Assembly (NCBI GenBank): GCA_012862575.1
Contig: BLSF01000047.1
Coordinates: 187,853 to 251,852 of the forward strand
Source: Parietichytrium sp. I65-24A
Taxonomy: Eukaryota; Sar; Bigyra; Thraustochytrida; Thraustochytriidae
Length of the DNA stretch: 64,000 nt
Reading direction: 5' to 3'
Shown piece after piece: positions 1 to 11,828 of this stretch. The notes beneath the pieces are model-generated. The model was not told the origin of the DNA. It ran no database searches and saw only the letters and a list, made by a program, of their open reading frames with translations. Each line of letters opens with the position of its first letter. Positions within the stretch are counted from its first letter, which is position 1. Both the position numbers and the translations under genes were made by a program.

Positions 1-119
1 CAAGTCCGCAGTGGACCTTGGCGAGGCTATCGCGCGGCGCGTACGTGACCCTGCGTCCCTTGCTTGTCTTCTGAGATTGTGAGTGGACGCGCACCTCTCG
101 CACTCCGATGTCTCCTGGT

Positions 120-158
<39 letters not shown>

Positions 159-180
159 GCTCTCTCGCTCTCTCTCTCTC
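120..180. repeat. (CT)n microsatellite
   Basis: An unbroken CT dinucleotide run covers about 120-154, followed by an interrupted CT-rich stretch to about 180. It is the first of many such tracts in this window. Confidence 0.95.
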
Positions 181-193
181 GCTGCGTCAAATC

Positions 194-194
<1 letters not shown>

Positions 195-226
<32 letters not shown>
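195..226. repeat. (AATC)n tetranucleotide repeat
   Basis: About eight tandem copies of AATC. The same tetramer recurs at about 49110-49140 next to a hexamer array. Confidence 0.95.
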
Positions 227-954
227 CATAATCAATCAGTGAGAACGCGAAGAGTAAGTGAGGCGCCAGCACTCCTCCACCTCTTACAACATTAGTACGC
301 ATCAAGTAACCTCCCGTAAGTCCGCTACTACCTGCTGCTGTCTATTACACATTCCGTCTATGCTCGCAGTAGCCTTGGTCGGGATCAGCTAGGGAGATAG
401 TAATGAGAGTGAGAACCTTTACGTTGTTCGCTTTGTTCGTTGACCCCTCATCGAACAACCTCCCGTTTGAGACTTTTGAGCCATGCTCTACGTGAAGGTA
501 GGTGGAAGGGCATACGGGTAGCAGCAATTGGGTACCGCTAGTAGTAGCGACAAGCGCCATTGGAGCGATGCTGATGTCTTTCGAACAGCATTCGATTCCA
601 GCTGGAACCTGCGGGTAACGTTCCAGACCCCGGGTGAAGTCATCGCTCGAGGCGTCGAAACGTTAGAGACGCTGAGGTAATTGTTGAAAGCTTGAAAGCC
701 TAGGGTTCTTTGTATTGTAAAGAGTTTGGCAGCTGGAGGGACTCTTGCTGGCGGGATGGCGGGAGTTTCGGCCTCAGTGCGGCAATTTGAAAGAATAATG
801 GCCGCTCCATGAAGATTATGGAAAATGGGATGAACTTTTTATCTGAGTCAGCATATACATATACTGTACCATTTACAGAGGTTTAAAAAGACCACAGTTG
901 CATCGGTGATGACCTTGAACCCACAGGGAATAGACAATCGAGAGACACGGGACT

Positions 955-2790
955 TCATGGCATGACGTCTTCGTCGGGGTGGTAGATAGCATCCAGCCAG
1001 TGATTCTTGGACTTGGACTTGCTTGTTTTCTCGAGCGCGGTCACCAATTTGTGGATCTTGAACGTGCCGGTGGCGGTGCCATATGGGAACTTGGCCTCCA
1101 GATGGTTAATGAAGTTGGTGTAATAGTCTCCACCAAGGCTGGGGTACATGCGGCGAAAGCCTCCCATATTCTGCTGCTCCTTTTTCCACTCCAGAAGATA
1201 CTCCAAATCTAGAGGACGCAGGCAGATATCATCAGTGGTGCTACATCCAAGGCTCTGGTAGCCGATCGAGAATCCGTCCAGCTCAAGTTCGGTGAGGTCA
1301 AGCGCAAGACTGCGAGCAAAGCTGTGGCTCGAGTACAGAATCTGTACCAGATCGTGCACCATCATCTTCTTGGTGTAATCGTATTGACTTTGAGACTCGC
1401 CAGACAGCTGCATAGATGGCTCACCATTGACCTCGATCACACGGGGGACCAGATCATCATCAACGATGACGTCCACACCGAGAAGCTGATAGCAATTTAC
1501 GCAGTGAAAATCGTTTTGCAACTTTTTAAACTGCTTCACAAACGCGGGCTCGGCGGAGAGCAACACCTGTACGACAGCGCGCTCAATTCGCTCCCAAAGC
1601 ATTTCTGGGTCGATTCCAATACCTTTCAAGTAGGTGTAGACTTGCGGGAATGGCCAGGTCAGATCCTCTACTGCCACACCGGCCTTCTTGTTCACGGACG
1701 TATTGGTCAAGAAAGCTGTTGCCTTACCACCTCCCTTTGCATCCTTTTCGTATTTAGAGCTCGCGAAACGCACAAGTCCATCTCGGTACATGTACACTCG
1801 GAGCGGGCTGATCGAAGTCACGAGGACGTAGGTTCTCATATCCCATTTGCGCTGGTTGATGAGGAACGGGTTGGGAAGATAGGTTTGCACGACAACCTCG
1901 TCGTTATCCGGAAACTTTGACTTCCAGTTGACGAGCTGCTTCCAGTCGTCCATGACGATGATACCATTTCCCTCACCTCTGTCGGTAGGCTTGAGAATAA
2001 ACGAGCGATTTGCATACCTGGTTTTACTCTCGTGAATCAAGTTGGCATAATTTGCCGGTAAAATCCAGCAAGGGAACACGAACTCGTAGGGAAGCTCGTC
2101 AAAGCCACGCAGCGCGGTGGCCATTGTATCGCAAAACCTATCCTTGTTCCAAAGCGTCTTACGAAGACCGTACAAACGCGACACTCTCTGAAAGCGTTTC
2201 AGATTTGGGAGGTCAGATGGCTCAATGCAATGCGACTTGCCGTCGAACAAGTCAAGGCACTTCATCACATTCCAGTCGCTAAATTTTCCCTGCTGCAAAT
2301 CCTGCTTGGTTGTTTGCACGATGCTGTGATTGGCGCGCTTGAAGGTGTAATCCCAGATATCAAAATCACGCTTCAAGATGAAGCTTTTGCCAACGACAAC
2401 TACCTTGTAGTGGTCAGTTGGGGGTCGAATAGCCTTCTCGCTTTTCTCGAGGAGTTTGAGCACGTCTGTGACTCGCATCGAGTTTGTGGCGAATGAACGA
2501 CTCTCCTCATGGAAGTCGTGTTGACTCTCACCGTCGCTGTCTCTCGAGTCGCTCGAGTCCTCTTCACCAGTTGACTCGCGAAGAGACATTCGTTCCTGGA
2601 ACCCTCTACGGAGGTGCTTGATGACCCAGATGTTGAGTACCATGGCGAGCACCGCCAAGGCGAAAAGCGCTGTCTTGACCACACCCCACCAGCGATTCTT
2701 GAGTAGAGAGCCCTTTGCTGGAGGTGCGGTACCCGCGGATGGTTTTTCCTTGGCATTTTTGCTTGCCGAGCCGCTCGCTCCGGACTTCAT
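955..2790 (-). CDS. Membrane-anchored tubulin-tyrosine ligase-like (TTLL) protein
   Basis: Predicted 611-residue ATP-grasp ligase of the TTL/TTLL family. Members add tyrosine, glutamate or glycine to tubulin tails or other proteins. The open frame extends further upstream only through a TTG, so the start is set at the ATG at 2790. A hydrophobic segment lies at about residues 36-57, preceded by Lys/Ser/Ala-rich sequence, followed by a Ser/Asp/Glu-rich linker. The TTL domain spans roughly 170-540. It shows the nucleotide-binding FILKPTDRGEGNGI stretch (K267), the RTYVLVTS strand, FLTNTSVNK, and near the end IEVNGEPS, the usual Mg/ATP acidic-Asn pair. Family assignment is firm; the amino acid added and the substrate cannot be read. 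The membrane segment is unusual, because most TTLLs are soluble and microtubule- or axoneme-bound. No intron is needed. An upstream exon cannot be excluded. Confidence 0.88.
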   Translation of the reverse strand: MKSGASGSASKNAKEKPSAGTAPPAKGSLLKNRWWGVVKTALFALAVLAMVLNIWVIKHLRRGFQERMSLRESTGEEDSSDSRDSDGESQHDFHEESRSFATNSMRVTDVLKLLEKSEKAIRPPTDHYKVVVVGKSFILKRDFDIWDYTFKRANHSIVQTTKQDLQQGKFSDWNVMKCLDLFDGKSHCIEPSDLPNLKRFQRVSRLYGLRKTLWNKDRFCDTMATALRGFDELPYEFVFPCWILPANYANLIHESKTRYANRSFILKPTDRGEGNGIIVMDDWKQLVNWKSKFPDNDEVVVQTYLPNPFLINQRKWDMRTYVLVTSISPLRVYMYRDGLVRFASSKYEKDAKGGGKATAFLTNTSVNKKAGVAVEDLTWPFPQVYTYLKGIGIDPEMLWERIERAVVQVLLSAEPAFVKQFKKLQNDFHCVNCYQLLGVDVIVDDDLVPRVIEVNGEPSMQLSGESQSQYDYTKKMMVHDLVQILYSSHSFARSLALDLTELELDGFSIGYQSLGCSTTDDICLRPLDLEYLLEWKKEQQNMGGFRRMYPSLGGDYYTNFINHLEAKFPYGTATGTFKIHKLVTALEKTSKSKSKNHWLDAIYHPDEDVMP

Positions 2791-3886
2791 GGCGCCTCTC
2801 CTGAACCACGTTGGGAGAAAGAAGCCTCTGCCTCGCGTCAGGCCGTCACACTCGTTGCGAATCTGCCTCACTTGAGCTGCACTGCCAAACAAATCCCAAC
2901 ACAGCTCAGTCTATCTGATTGTGTGAGTATAGATGTGAAGCAAGGAGTTTGGACCAAGACTTTGCGGGACCATCTTGAGCATATTCTCGCTGGGCCAAGA
3001 CAACTCCAGTGGCTAGCCCAAACTCGACGGCCGAATAACATCTCCTCTTATGTAAAGGCTCAGGAAATGGATATGATATAATTTATGCAATGGCATGGAG
3101 GCAGTGTCTGCTCCAAGTCGCGATGAAAATCACCTTGGCCGAACCTCTTGTGCCAGATACGCCACTGCACTTGCCATTAGTGCACTAATTTACAAGGCTC
3201 AGTGTTGCTTCCTATCTCTATTTGTAATATGAACGTAAATAGGAGTTCACACGATTTTCCCTAGCTGTCCTTAATGGTTCCAAACCCCAACAACTGTGAG
3301 AAGAACCAACGAGGATTGCGCAGAGCGCGCGTGGGTTCCAAGCCCCAAAAGAACACCATAAACGGTGTGAGGAGAGATGCATCCAAGTTCCTGTGCCCGA
3401 GAACCAAAATCCTCCCTGACCTGGATCGTGTACTCCAGCGCACAGGTGGGGCACCTCGCGAATCACTACACAACAAAAAATGCCGAGTGAAGTCTCGCAG
3501 GATGTTTGCTGGGCCTCGAATCGATCGATAAGGACCAGTAGGAAACCTTGCTTATTTTTCAAAGCTGATCGCTGTCATGCCATGGTCGAACCAAGAGCTC
3601 GGAATCGGGCTGTCAAGTTTGTTCTTTTATGGAACAAATGGGTCGAGTTGAGTACCAATAGTTTGTAAATCGTTCAGTTATTAACATTCTCAGTCAAATT
3701 TTGAGCCTCGGATGCTCAGCACCGGGCATTGAAAACGAGAACGTAGAAGACGACGAACCTTTCGTGCGTAAATAAACTATGAATTTTCAAAACCTTTGGA
3801 GTCAAAAGCAAGTGGGGCAGGCGAGGCGGCCAGCGTAGCAGCTGAACTCTTCGTTCAATGAATGCTTTTGCAAGGGCTAGTATACA

Positions 3887-3897
3887 GTACTCAGTAC
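3887..3897. repeat. Palindromic motif GTACTSAGTAC, copy 1
   Basis: Exact GTACTCAGTAC in the gap upstream of the minus-strand tubulin ligase gene. One of five exact copies in the window. Confidence 0.7.
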
Positions 3898-5396
3898 TCA
3901 CTGTTGGTGTACGTTTGGCTCAGTGTCCAAGATGTTCGTGCAGCGCATTTCTTCCCCGGTTTTAAACAGAAAACTTTAAACATGCTCGTTTGATTGACAG
4001 TCACGTCGGTGTAAACATTTCACTCTGCACTTTGTAACGCGCCGCGCACCATCATCAACGCTTCGTTTTCGTTCTGAGCTGGTTTCGGCAGTGCGCACAA
4101 GTACTCGCGGTATCACCTTGATTTGAATGGGACATTCAGGAATCGACTGGTGCCAGACAGATCACATGAATGGCTTCTGAAGAACCGCAGTTAAGGGCTC
4201 GGCGCTTGCCAAATCGGCTCGATGCTGATGGTGGTCTCGTTTGTTAAGTTCAGAGAGCAAATTCCATTTGGAACATCTTAAATCATTCCTCAAAGTGTGT
4301 CACTCGTTCACTAGCGAGGCTTTACCTGCTCTCTTTCTCGACTTGCGCACGTCCAGATCTTTCGTAAAGTGGGAAAACAAACTTCAGCGAGGGAATGTGG
4401 AGAATTCACAAGTCTGGTGTCACTGGCCGAAGAGAGGGTAGGTGTCTTTCTCAATTGTATTTGAGCTGTGGTACGATGAAGAGTGCGAGGTGCACTTTCG
4501 ACTTCGAGATCAAGAGATGCACGGAGTCACTCAGCAAGTTGAAGGAGGTCAACAAAAAGAGTAGTTAGGACCTGGGTCCAGATATGTGTCCAAATCGCCT
4601 CGGAATCCGCGGAATCCCTCCCGCTCCGAGTCTTGGTAGCTTTTCATCTCAACGAAACTCGCCTGCCACCAATCAACACAATCAACAACGGCGAAGACAC
4701 CACAAACTGACCAGACTGAAACTTGCCTTACAAGTCTATTAGGGCTAACCTTAGACAACTACGAAGCGAAAATCTCGAGCGCACGCATGACCAATCATTG
4801 TGATGATAATCAAGATGACGAAAAAGTACGAATACAGATTGCCATAATGCACTGTTAGAATCACAGCGCTCAGTATCGCTGAGTGGTGCGAACCATTGCG
4901 AACCAATGGGATGGTGTGCGAAGAGTCAACACTTTCGTTACTCTACTACTATAGATTTCTATTTAACGCAGCTTACCGCACAGTGTATACATTTCTCTGC
5001 TCGCAGTTACTTTTTCGATAAGTCAGTGAGTGTCTCTATTGGATCAACGTCCTTTCAGGCTCCAGCCCACTTCTCACTGTCACTACGCAAATATAGCATA
5101 AACACTAGACGTAGGAGGAAGAAGGAGATAACAACCAGCCTCGTTCAACTATGGGAGGCTAACGATACTACTACTCTATTCTTGGGCCTCGTAGCTAAAA
5201 CATAAAGCACACTCTCTGGAGTCTAGGGGAAAGAAAACGCCAGAGTTTGACCTAGGAAGCTACTGACGTTGGTAATGCTAGCTGTAGGATGCATGGTAGT
5301 ATCTCTCCTCTTCCGTGTTCGACGGAGTCATAATTTGTGAGAAAGCCACCAAGAACACAACTCACGACTTGACCTCACATTCTTCTGTTCTGGCAG

Positions 5397-5434
5397 TGAA
5401 TTCTGAATTCTGAACTGAATTTTGAATTCTGAAA
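5397..5434. repeat. Imperfect 7-bp TGAATTC repeat
   Basis: Tandem TGAATTC units with small variations. The same motif is seen at 48839-48870 (opposite orientation) and as a cleaner array at 51832-51892. Confidence 0.85.
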
Positions 5435-5518
5435 TGTCTTTTCGCTGTGCACCACCGCTTTTCTTTCCTTCCGTCATCGCTTTGCTTGCCGTGGCTTCGC
5501 TCCGTCGCTCCGTCGCTC

Positions 5519-5606
5519 TTCCCTCCTTCCTTCCCTCTTTCTTTCCATCCTTCCCTCCCTCCTTTCCTTCCTTCCTTCCCTCCTTTCTTCCCTCCTTCCT
5601 TCCTCC
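5519..5606. repeat. TTCC/CCTT polypyrimidine tract
   Basis: About 90 bp made almost only of C and T, in TTCC and TCCC units. Frames crossing it are low-complexity Ser/Phe/Pro on one strand and Gly/Lys/Glu on the other, typical of non-coding microsatellite. Confidence 0.9.
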
Positions 5607-5885
5607 GAATTCGCTCCAACTCTTTCGTCTGTGTAGTCTGTGTTGTCTCTTTCAGGTCAACAAGTAGTTGAGCGTAGTCGGCCATAGTCGAACTCTTCTA
5701 CAGACGTAGCGTCCGTTTCTACGGTCAACAGCACCTACTAGTGCTCACGATCAGCAACGATTAGTCTCTCCAACTCACACCGCCTACCACCAGCACTAGT
5801 GCACTAGCTGCACCGGAGATTGCACAGTTCGAGAGGCGGTCTGGGGATGGACACTACCAGATCGTTTCCGTCCGATATAGTAGTG

Positions 5886-5896
5886 GTACTGAGTAC
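5886..5896. repeat. Palindromic motif GTACTSAGTAC, copy 2
   Basis: Exact GTACTGAGTAC, followed at once by three AGTACCAGT-type units to about 5931. It lies about 760 bp upstream of the ATG at 6656. Confidence 0.7.
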
Positions 5897-6044
5897 TGCG
5901 TTCTTAGTACCAGTAGTACCAGTAGTACCAGTCCGAGTTGGTCAGAGATGGAGAAGGAGAAGGAGTGTGACCCTCATATCCCTCCCAACATCTCCCAACA
6001 CTCCTTCACTCTCTGTCTCTCTATTTCCCTCTCTCTGCCAACGC

Positions 6045-6073
6045 CGAACGCTGAACGCTGAACGGTGAACGCT
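6045..6073. repeat. 7-bp TGAACGC repeat
   Basis: Four tandem heptamers (CGAACGC, TGAACGC, TGAACGG, TGAACGC), similar in period and sequence to the TGAATTC arrays. Confidence 0.85.
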
Positions 6074-6655
6074 GTCGTAGGCAGCGACGTGCACTTTGTT
6101 TGCCTCGCCGTTCAACGCGAGATAGAGTGCGCCTTGGTGGCACCAGTGGCACACCAGTGGCGTTATCACCGCTTGTCAGCTTGACAACCTCAAGGCGTCT
6201 CTCTCGTCGGACTACCATCTTGGCTGCCTTCAAAGTCAGCCCGCCGCGTCTCACGTCCCCGCGTTGCAGTCTTCTCGTTTGCTGAGGTTGCTCTCGGACA
6301 CGGAAGAGGAGGGCTCTTTTGGCGCGCGCTGGCCTCCGGGTAGCTGTATCATTAAAGTCAAAACGGATGACCTTTGGCCCGGCGCAGCTATCTGTTTGCC
6401 CTGATACATAATTTTCGACTCGCACTTTCTTTTCAAGGCCAATCGCACTGGGGAGCGCTTCAATAAGGGCCTCGATCGCTCAAGCACAGCTTGCTTTGAC
6501 GGCTCGACGATATTTAGCATCTTGTTGCTTGTCCTCATCGTGAACGCTTGTTACCAAGCCGCGCCTCGGATTGGCGACGTCAACAGCTATCTACCACCTC
6601 GCTGGTGAGGTGGTAGCTGTAGTTGCTCCACCCTCACAGGCCTAGTTGCCGCGCA

Positions 6656-7276
6656 ATGGGAAAAGCAGATAGGTCTGCGAAGGACCCAGAGATGAAAAAA
6701 GACAAGAGATTGTCGCTGAGCCACACCCTGAAGAAGGGCGGCGCTGTATTGAGTAGGCGTGGCAGCGCGCTGCGAAGGAGATCTTCCGGTGCTCTCACAT
6801 TTATTCGCGACAAGATTAAGGGCCTTCGAGTTGATAACGAGCATGGTTCGGATATGCCGAACGAATCTCCCCGTCACGGCCACCCTCCACGCAAGACATC
6901 GAAATCTGCTAAAGCCATGGAGGGAATATCTACCGAGGCGACACAAAGGAGGGTGCAGCGGAGAAAGGAGCTCCGCGAACGGCGGAGAACCGATGCAAGC
7001 CTGGAGAGAGGGGGCCACTCACGCAAAACATCAATCTCGTCAATGTCATCGGCAGGCTCTCGCTCCAATGTCTCCGAGACATCACTTGCGTTCCATGTCG
7101 CACAGCACGCAAAGGTCGGGAGGCACGCGAGGACACTAAGCTCGAAAACCGAAAAAGCGCAACGGGTCATCTTCGAGGAAGAAGATGAGGACACAGACGA
7201 CGAAGACTATTTGGAAGAGCAGCGCCTCTATCTGGAGAAGCGGGATTCGATGGCGGCAAAATCTTTATACTATTGA
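6656..7276 (+). CDS. Unrecognised basic protein with PKA-like phosphosites
   Basis: 206-residue predicted protein that I do not recognise. The frame is open further upstream from a TTG, but the ATG at 6656 is the first Met. Residues 1-130 are strongly basic and Ser-rich. They contain RRRSS at 40-44, RKTS at 79-82 and RKTS at 123-126, all matching the basophilic (PKA/AGC) kinase consensus. The part around 97-112 is Arg/Glu-rich and probably helical. From about 173 an acidic block rich in Glu/Asp leads to a C-terminus ending in Tyr-Tyr. There is no signal peptide or membrane segment. Coding support is the single clean frame with a clear charge layout. Low complexity means homology searching may be uninformative. 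A cytoskeletal or nucleic-acid-binding adaptor is possible, but this is speculation. Confidence 0.6.
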   Translation: MGKADRSAKDPEMKKDKRLSLSHTLKKGGAVLSRRGSALRRRSSGALTFIRDKIKGLRVDNEHGSDMPNESPRHGHPPRKTSKSAKAMEGISTEATQRRVQRRKELRERRRTDASLERGGHSRKTSISSMSSAGSRSNVSETSLAFHVAQHAKVGRHARTLSSKTEKAQRVIFEEEDEDTDDEDYLEEQRLYLEKRDSMAAKSLYY

Positions 7277-7910
7277 AGGACCAGCTGCGTTTGGGACCGG
7301 TGTATTTAATTAAAGCAAGGGTCTTCCGAAAGGTTTGGTGTCCCCGAACCGGTTCCTGCAGTTCATCCACTGGTGAATATTGTACATTGTTGAGCACCTA
7401 CGAGGGAGTGACCAGGGAATTTTGAGATATTTTTTCCCTGCCGCTCTCATTGCAAACTTATAGAAATCTGTCTTTTTATGGTCTAAACGTTTTTGCTATT
7501 TAAAAAAGAACAAGTTGACAAGATGGAATTGACAATAGAAACCCTTTTTTGAATTGGACGCGACACCACCAAGCGAGCGCTCCTATCTTAACTGTAAATG
7601 TGAGGCGTTTCTGTCCGATCATTCACATTCTTCTCGTCTTTGCGAGTGCAGGAAAGTGTGTGTTGAGCACATGGGGTCTTCATTTTTGAACCCGAAGAAG
7701 AACCATTCGCGATTCGCGAAAGATTTAAGGCTTGGGCAGGCTCTACGAGTCCACCAAAGCTTTCGGGACAGACTGCATATCTCTTCGAGAAAAACAGAAA
7801 GATGACAATAAAAACTCATCCTGTCAAGTTCATTGGAAAGACAAACAAGTTTCAGCAAAAGTAATTGTTTCTTGTTACTTGAAAGAAGTTTACGGGTTGA
7901 TGAAGAAGAC
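7277..7910. other. Convergent intergenic region
   Basis: About 630 bp between the 3' ends of the unknown gene and ATP synthase beta. It is A/T-richer than the genes and presumably holds both 3' UTRs. Nothing else seen. Confidence 0.6.
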
Positions 7911-9434
<1,524 letters not shown>

Positions 9435-9690
9435 TCACCAAATCAACACACACACGTCAAGTCAGAAACCTGCTCACATCAAGATCCATTCCACTTGCCG
9501 CCGTCCTCGCCTCCCTCTCTTCCGCCCCCACGCGCAGAAACATCCCATTCGCCACAATCGCCGCCGTTGCCACGCGACCAAGAGAGTATATACACCACGA
9601 GACCGAAACCCGCGCCCTCCACCTTCGCAGGTGCCCTCCACGGACGCTCGTGGACTCCTTTCTCAGAGGTGTCCGCACTCTCTCGCACGC

Positions 9691-9722
9691 GAAATCTCTC
9701 TCTCTCTCTCTCTCTCTCTTTC
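9691..9722. repeat. (CT)n tract upstream of ATP synthase beta
   Basis: CT run on the plus strand, so (GA)n on the coding strand of ATP synthase beta, about 280 bp before its ATG. Confidence 0.9.
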
Positions 9723-9807
9723 GCGAAGTGCCGCATCGCTCTCGCACTCACCTTTCGCAACTCACGACAGCCGTCTGTCTCTACTCTGCTCTGCTCTGCT
9801 CCTTCTC

Positions 9808-9852
9808 TCCTCTCTCTCTCTCTCTCTCTCCCCCTTCTCCTCTCTCTCTTTC
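9808..9852. repeat. (CT)n tract, second copy
   Basis: CT-rich run with short interruptions, about 395-440 bp upstream of the ATP synthase beta ATG. Confidence 0.9.
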
Positions 9853-11828
9853 CCGCTTCCTGTCTCCCAGCACCAGCTACGCCCACTCCTAGGGATCCGC
9901 CCCTGCGCTACCAGATACGCCTGGCACCCGCTAGGCCCCTCGTGCGGCTAGGCGGCGCTGGGTGGGCATAGGACGGCGTGGCGAAGGGTAGGAACCCTGC
10001 TGGGAGTGCAGCTTCGGTTAGGTTCGGTCTAGGGTTCAGGCGCTGCCAGCTGTGCCGCAGATCTGCTCATGTTTGGGAAGTTGGCAGCGCCCGGTTGTGA
10101 GGGGAGGAGCAAGAGAATGTTCGCCGCGCCTCTCAAGAGGCTGGCGAAATTTGCGAGAATTGGGCACTCTGGCTGTGAGGGGAATGCTAGCTCCCCACAT
10201 CAAACGGGACTCTTAGGGATTACAATAACTTTGCCTTCGTCGACAGACAGGTCAGTGCAGTGCCCAACACCCTGACTGAAAGGTCAGGGTTTAACGCTAT
10301 ACAATTGCTTAATAATGCAAAGTAGGACCACGTCCACAGATTCGGGTGTTGACGCGGTGTCCTGTGACTAGAACTCCACACGAAACCTAACCCTAAGAGT
10401 TGAATGAGGAGACTGTTGGTTCCAAGATTCTACCCAGCTCTACCTCATGACGTCTATTTGAAATTAGATGATTCTTTAAGGTGAGCAACATCCGGGAGTA
10501 TCTTTTGCGACAAAGAACCCTTGCGATGCCGATTCGGCGACTTGAATAACACTGGCACTGACACTGTCAGCGAATTCTATTCCTTGTGACAACAGTGCGA
10601 CATTGCCTCGCTACCGCGTCCTCCGAGGTCGTTTTAGTTACAATGAAGTGTAGATTGGTTCTCTGATTTTCAGCTCGTGTTCTGAACAGCTGTGAATAAT
10701 ATAGTTTGGTTTAACGGGTTCTTTTCACCTGAAAAAACAATGGTCCTTGCAGGCTATGCTACAACTCAGAACCGCCTATTCGTTACAAACTGATCCGCAA
10801 CCGCCCCTGGTTCCTTTCCCTGCTTTATGTAGGTTCTTGGCACGGCTGAGTGATGTCTATCGCTGCGACACATCAGAGTTGTCCCGGACTCTCGTCTCCC
10901 ACAGTAGAGCCGCAGAGTCAGAGCACTCTGTCGGAAAATGTTGTTTGACACAAGAAAATTATCGTTGAATTTAGCATGTAGTACTCAGCATTCACTCCCA
11001 AATCAAAATTCGAATTTTCGCTGGCAACCGAATCCTGCGTGGAGACCATGGTGCTTCTGTGAGGGGACATCGTAGGGGTGAATGGAACCGAGTTGTGGAG
11101 CGCTAGAGACCATCACGGTGCAGTGGCCACCGGCTGTGGAATTGTGCATAGTTGGAGTGTGGTGAAGTGGCGATTAGATCAACCTTCAGAAGCAAATCTA
11201 GGGACCTTCTTTGCGCTGTCTGAAGTTTGTATTCGCCACGTGAGAAGTTCGGGACCCTTCCTGATGACTTTTTCGAAAAGCTCGCCAGCACGGCCAGCCT
11301 TCTCAGGACCAAGAGTAAGAGCGCACGAGCTACGGTTCACCTAAAACTTGCCTGGAGTTATCGTTCTACTCGTCGCCGTCGGTTCTGAATGCGGTGATGA
11401 AGTACATGCACGTTATTCCAAGAGCATTTTACGACTGTATTCGATCCATGATTTAAACGCTCATATCTTTTCAGATGCTTGACGGATGCTCGCGTTGAAA
11501 TAGTTATTTGTTCGTTGTCTTTGTTGATCTTCAAGATTTCCCTGGCCAGATTTCCACTTGACTTTTCCCACATGTAGACTCAATTGCAAACATACTTGGA
11601 AAAGGACCGTTCGATGGTGTGTGACCGTGACTTCATTCATCTCGTGCCATGGCTGGCTCATAGAATAATTATCATTTTGAAATCAACAATTTGAGTTCAA
11701 TTTACTGTTAGGTTTCTATTTTTGGACGAAAAAGCACGTGGAGACCGATAGACATCTATGAATAGATTCATAGTCACAAAGAAGGAAGAAAGAGGAGAGA
11801 GAGGAGCGAAGTTGTAGGACTCTGTGCA

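Larger units (their letters stand above)
1..954. other. Intergenic region at left edge, no supported gene
   Basis: About 950 bp at the left edge, downstream of the minus-strand tubulin ligase gene. It holds a CT microsatellite and an AATC array (listed separately) but no convincing coding frame. A frame open from the edge to a TGA at 80-82 could be the tail of a plus-strand gene, but 26 codons are too few to judge. The rest is unremarkable. Confidence 0.6.
2791..6655. other. Long intergenic region with microsatellites
   Basis: Nearly 3.9 kb between two divergent genes. Many short frames overlap on both strands, but none shows family motifs or consistent coding character. It contains a polypyrimidine TTCC/CCTT tract, two 7-bp repeat patches and two GTACTSAGTAC palindromes, listed separately. 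I see no tRNA-like or transposon-like structure. Confidence 0.6.

Noticed and set aside
2-82. Possible C-terminal tail of a plus-strand protein at the left edge
   Set aside because: Only 26 codons before a TGA, other frames are also open nearly as far, and no motif is present.
5362-5685. 107-codon minus-strand frame starting MADYAQLLVDL
   Set aside because: The first dozen residues look protein-like, but the rest is translated polypurine repeat and no splice donor rescues it.
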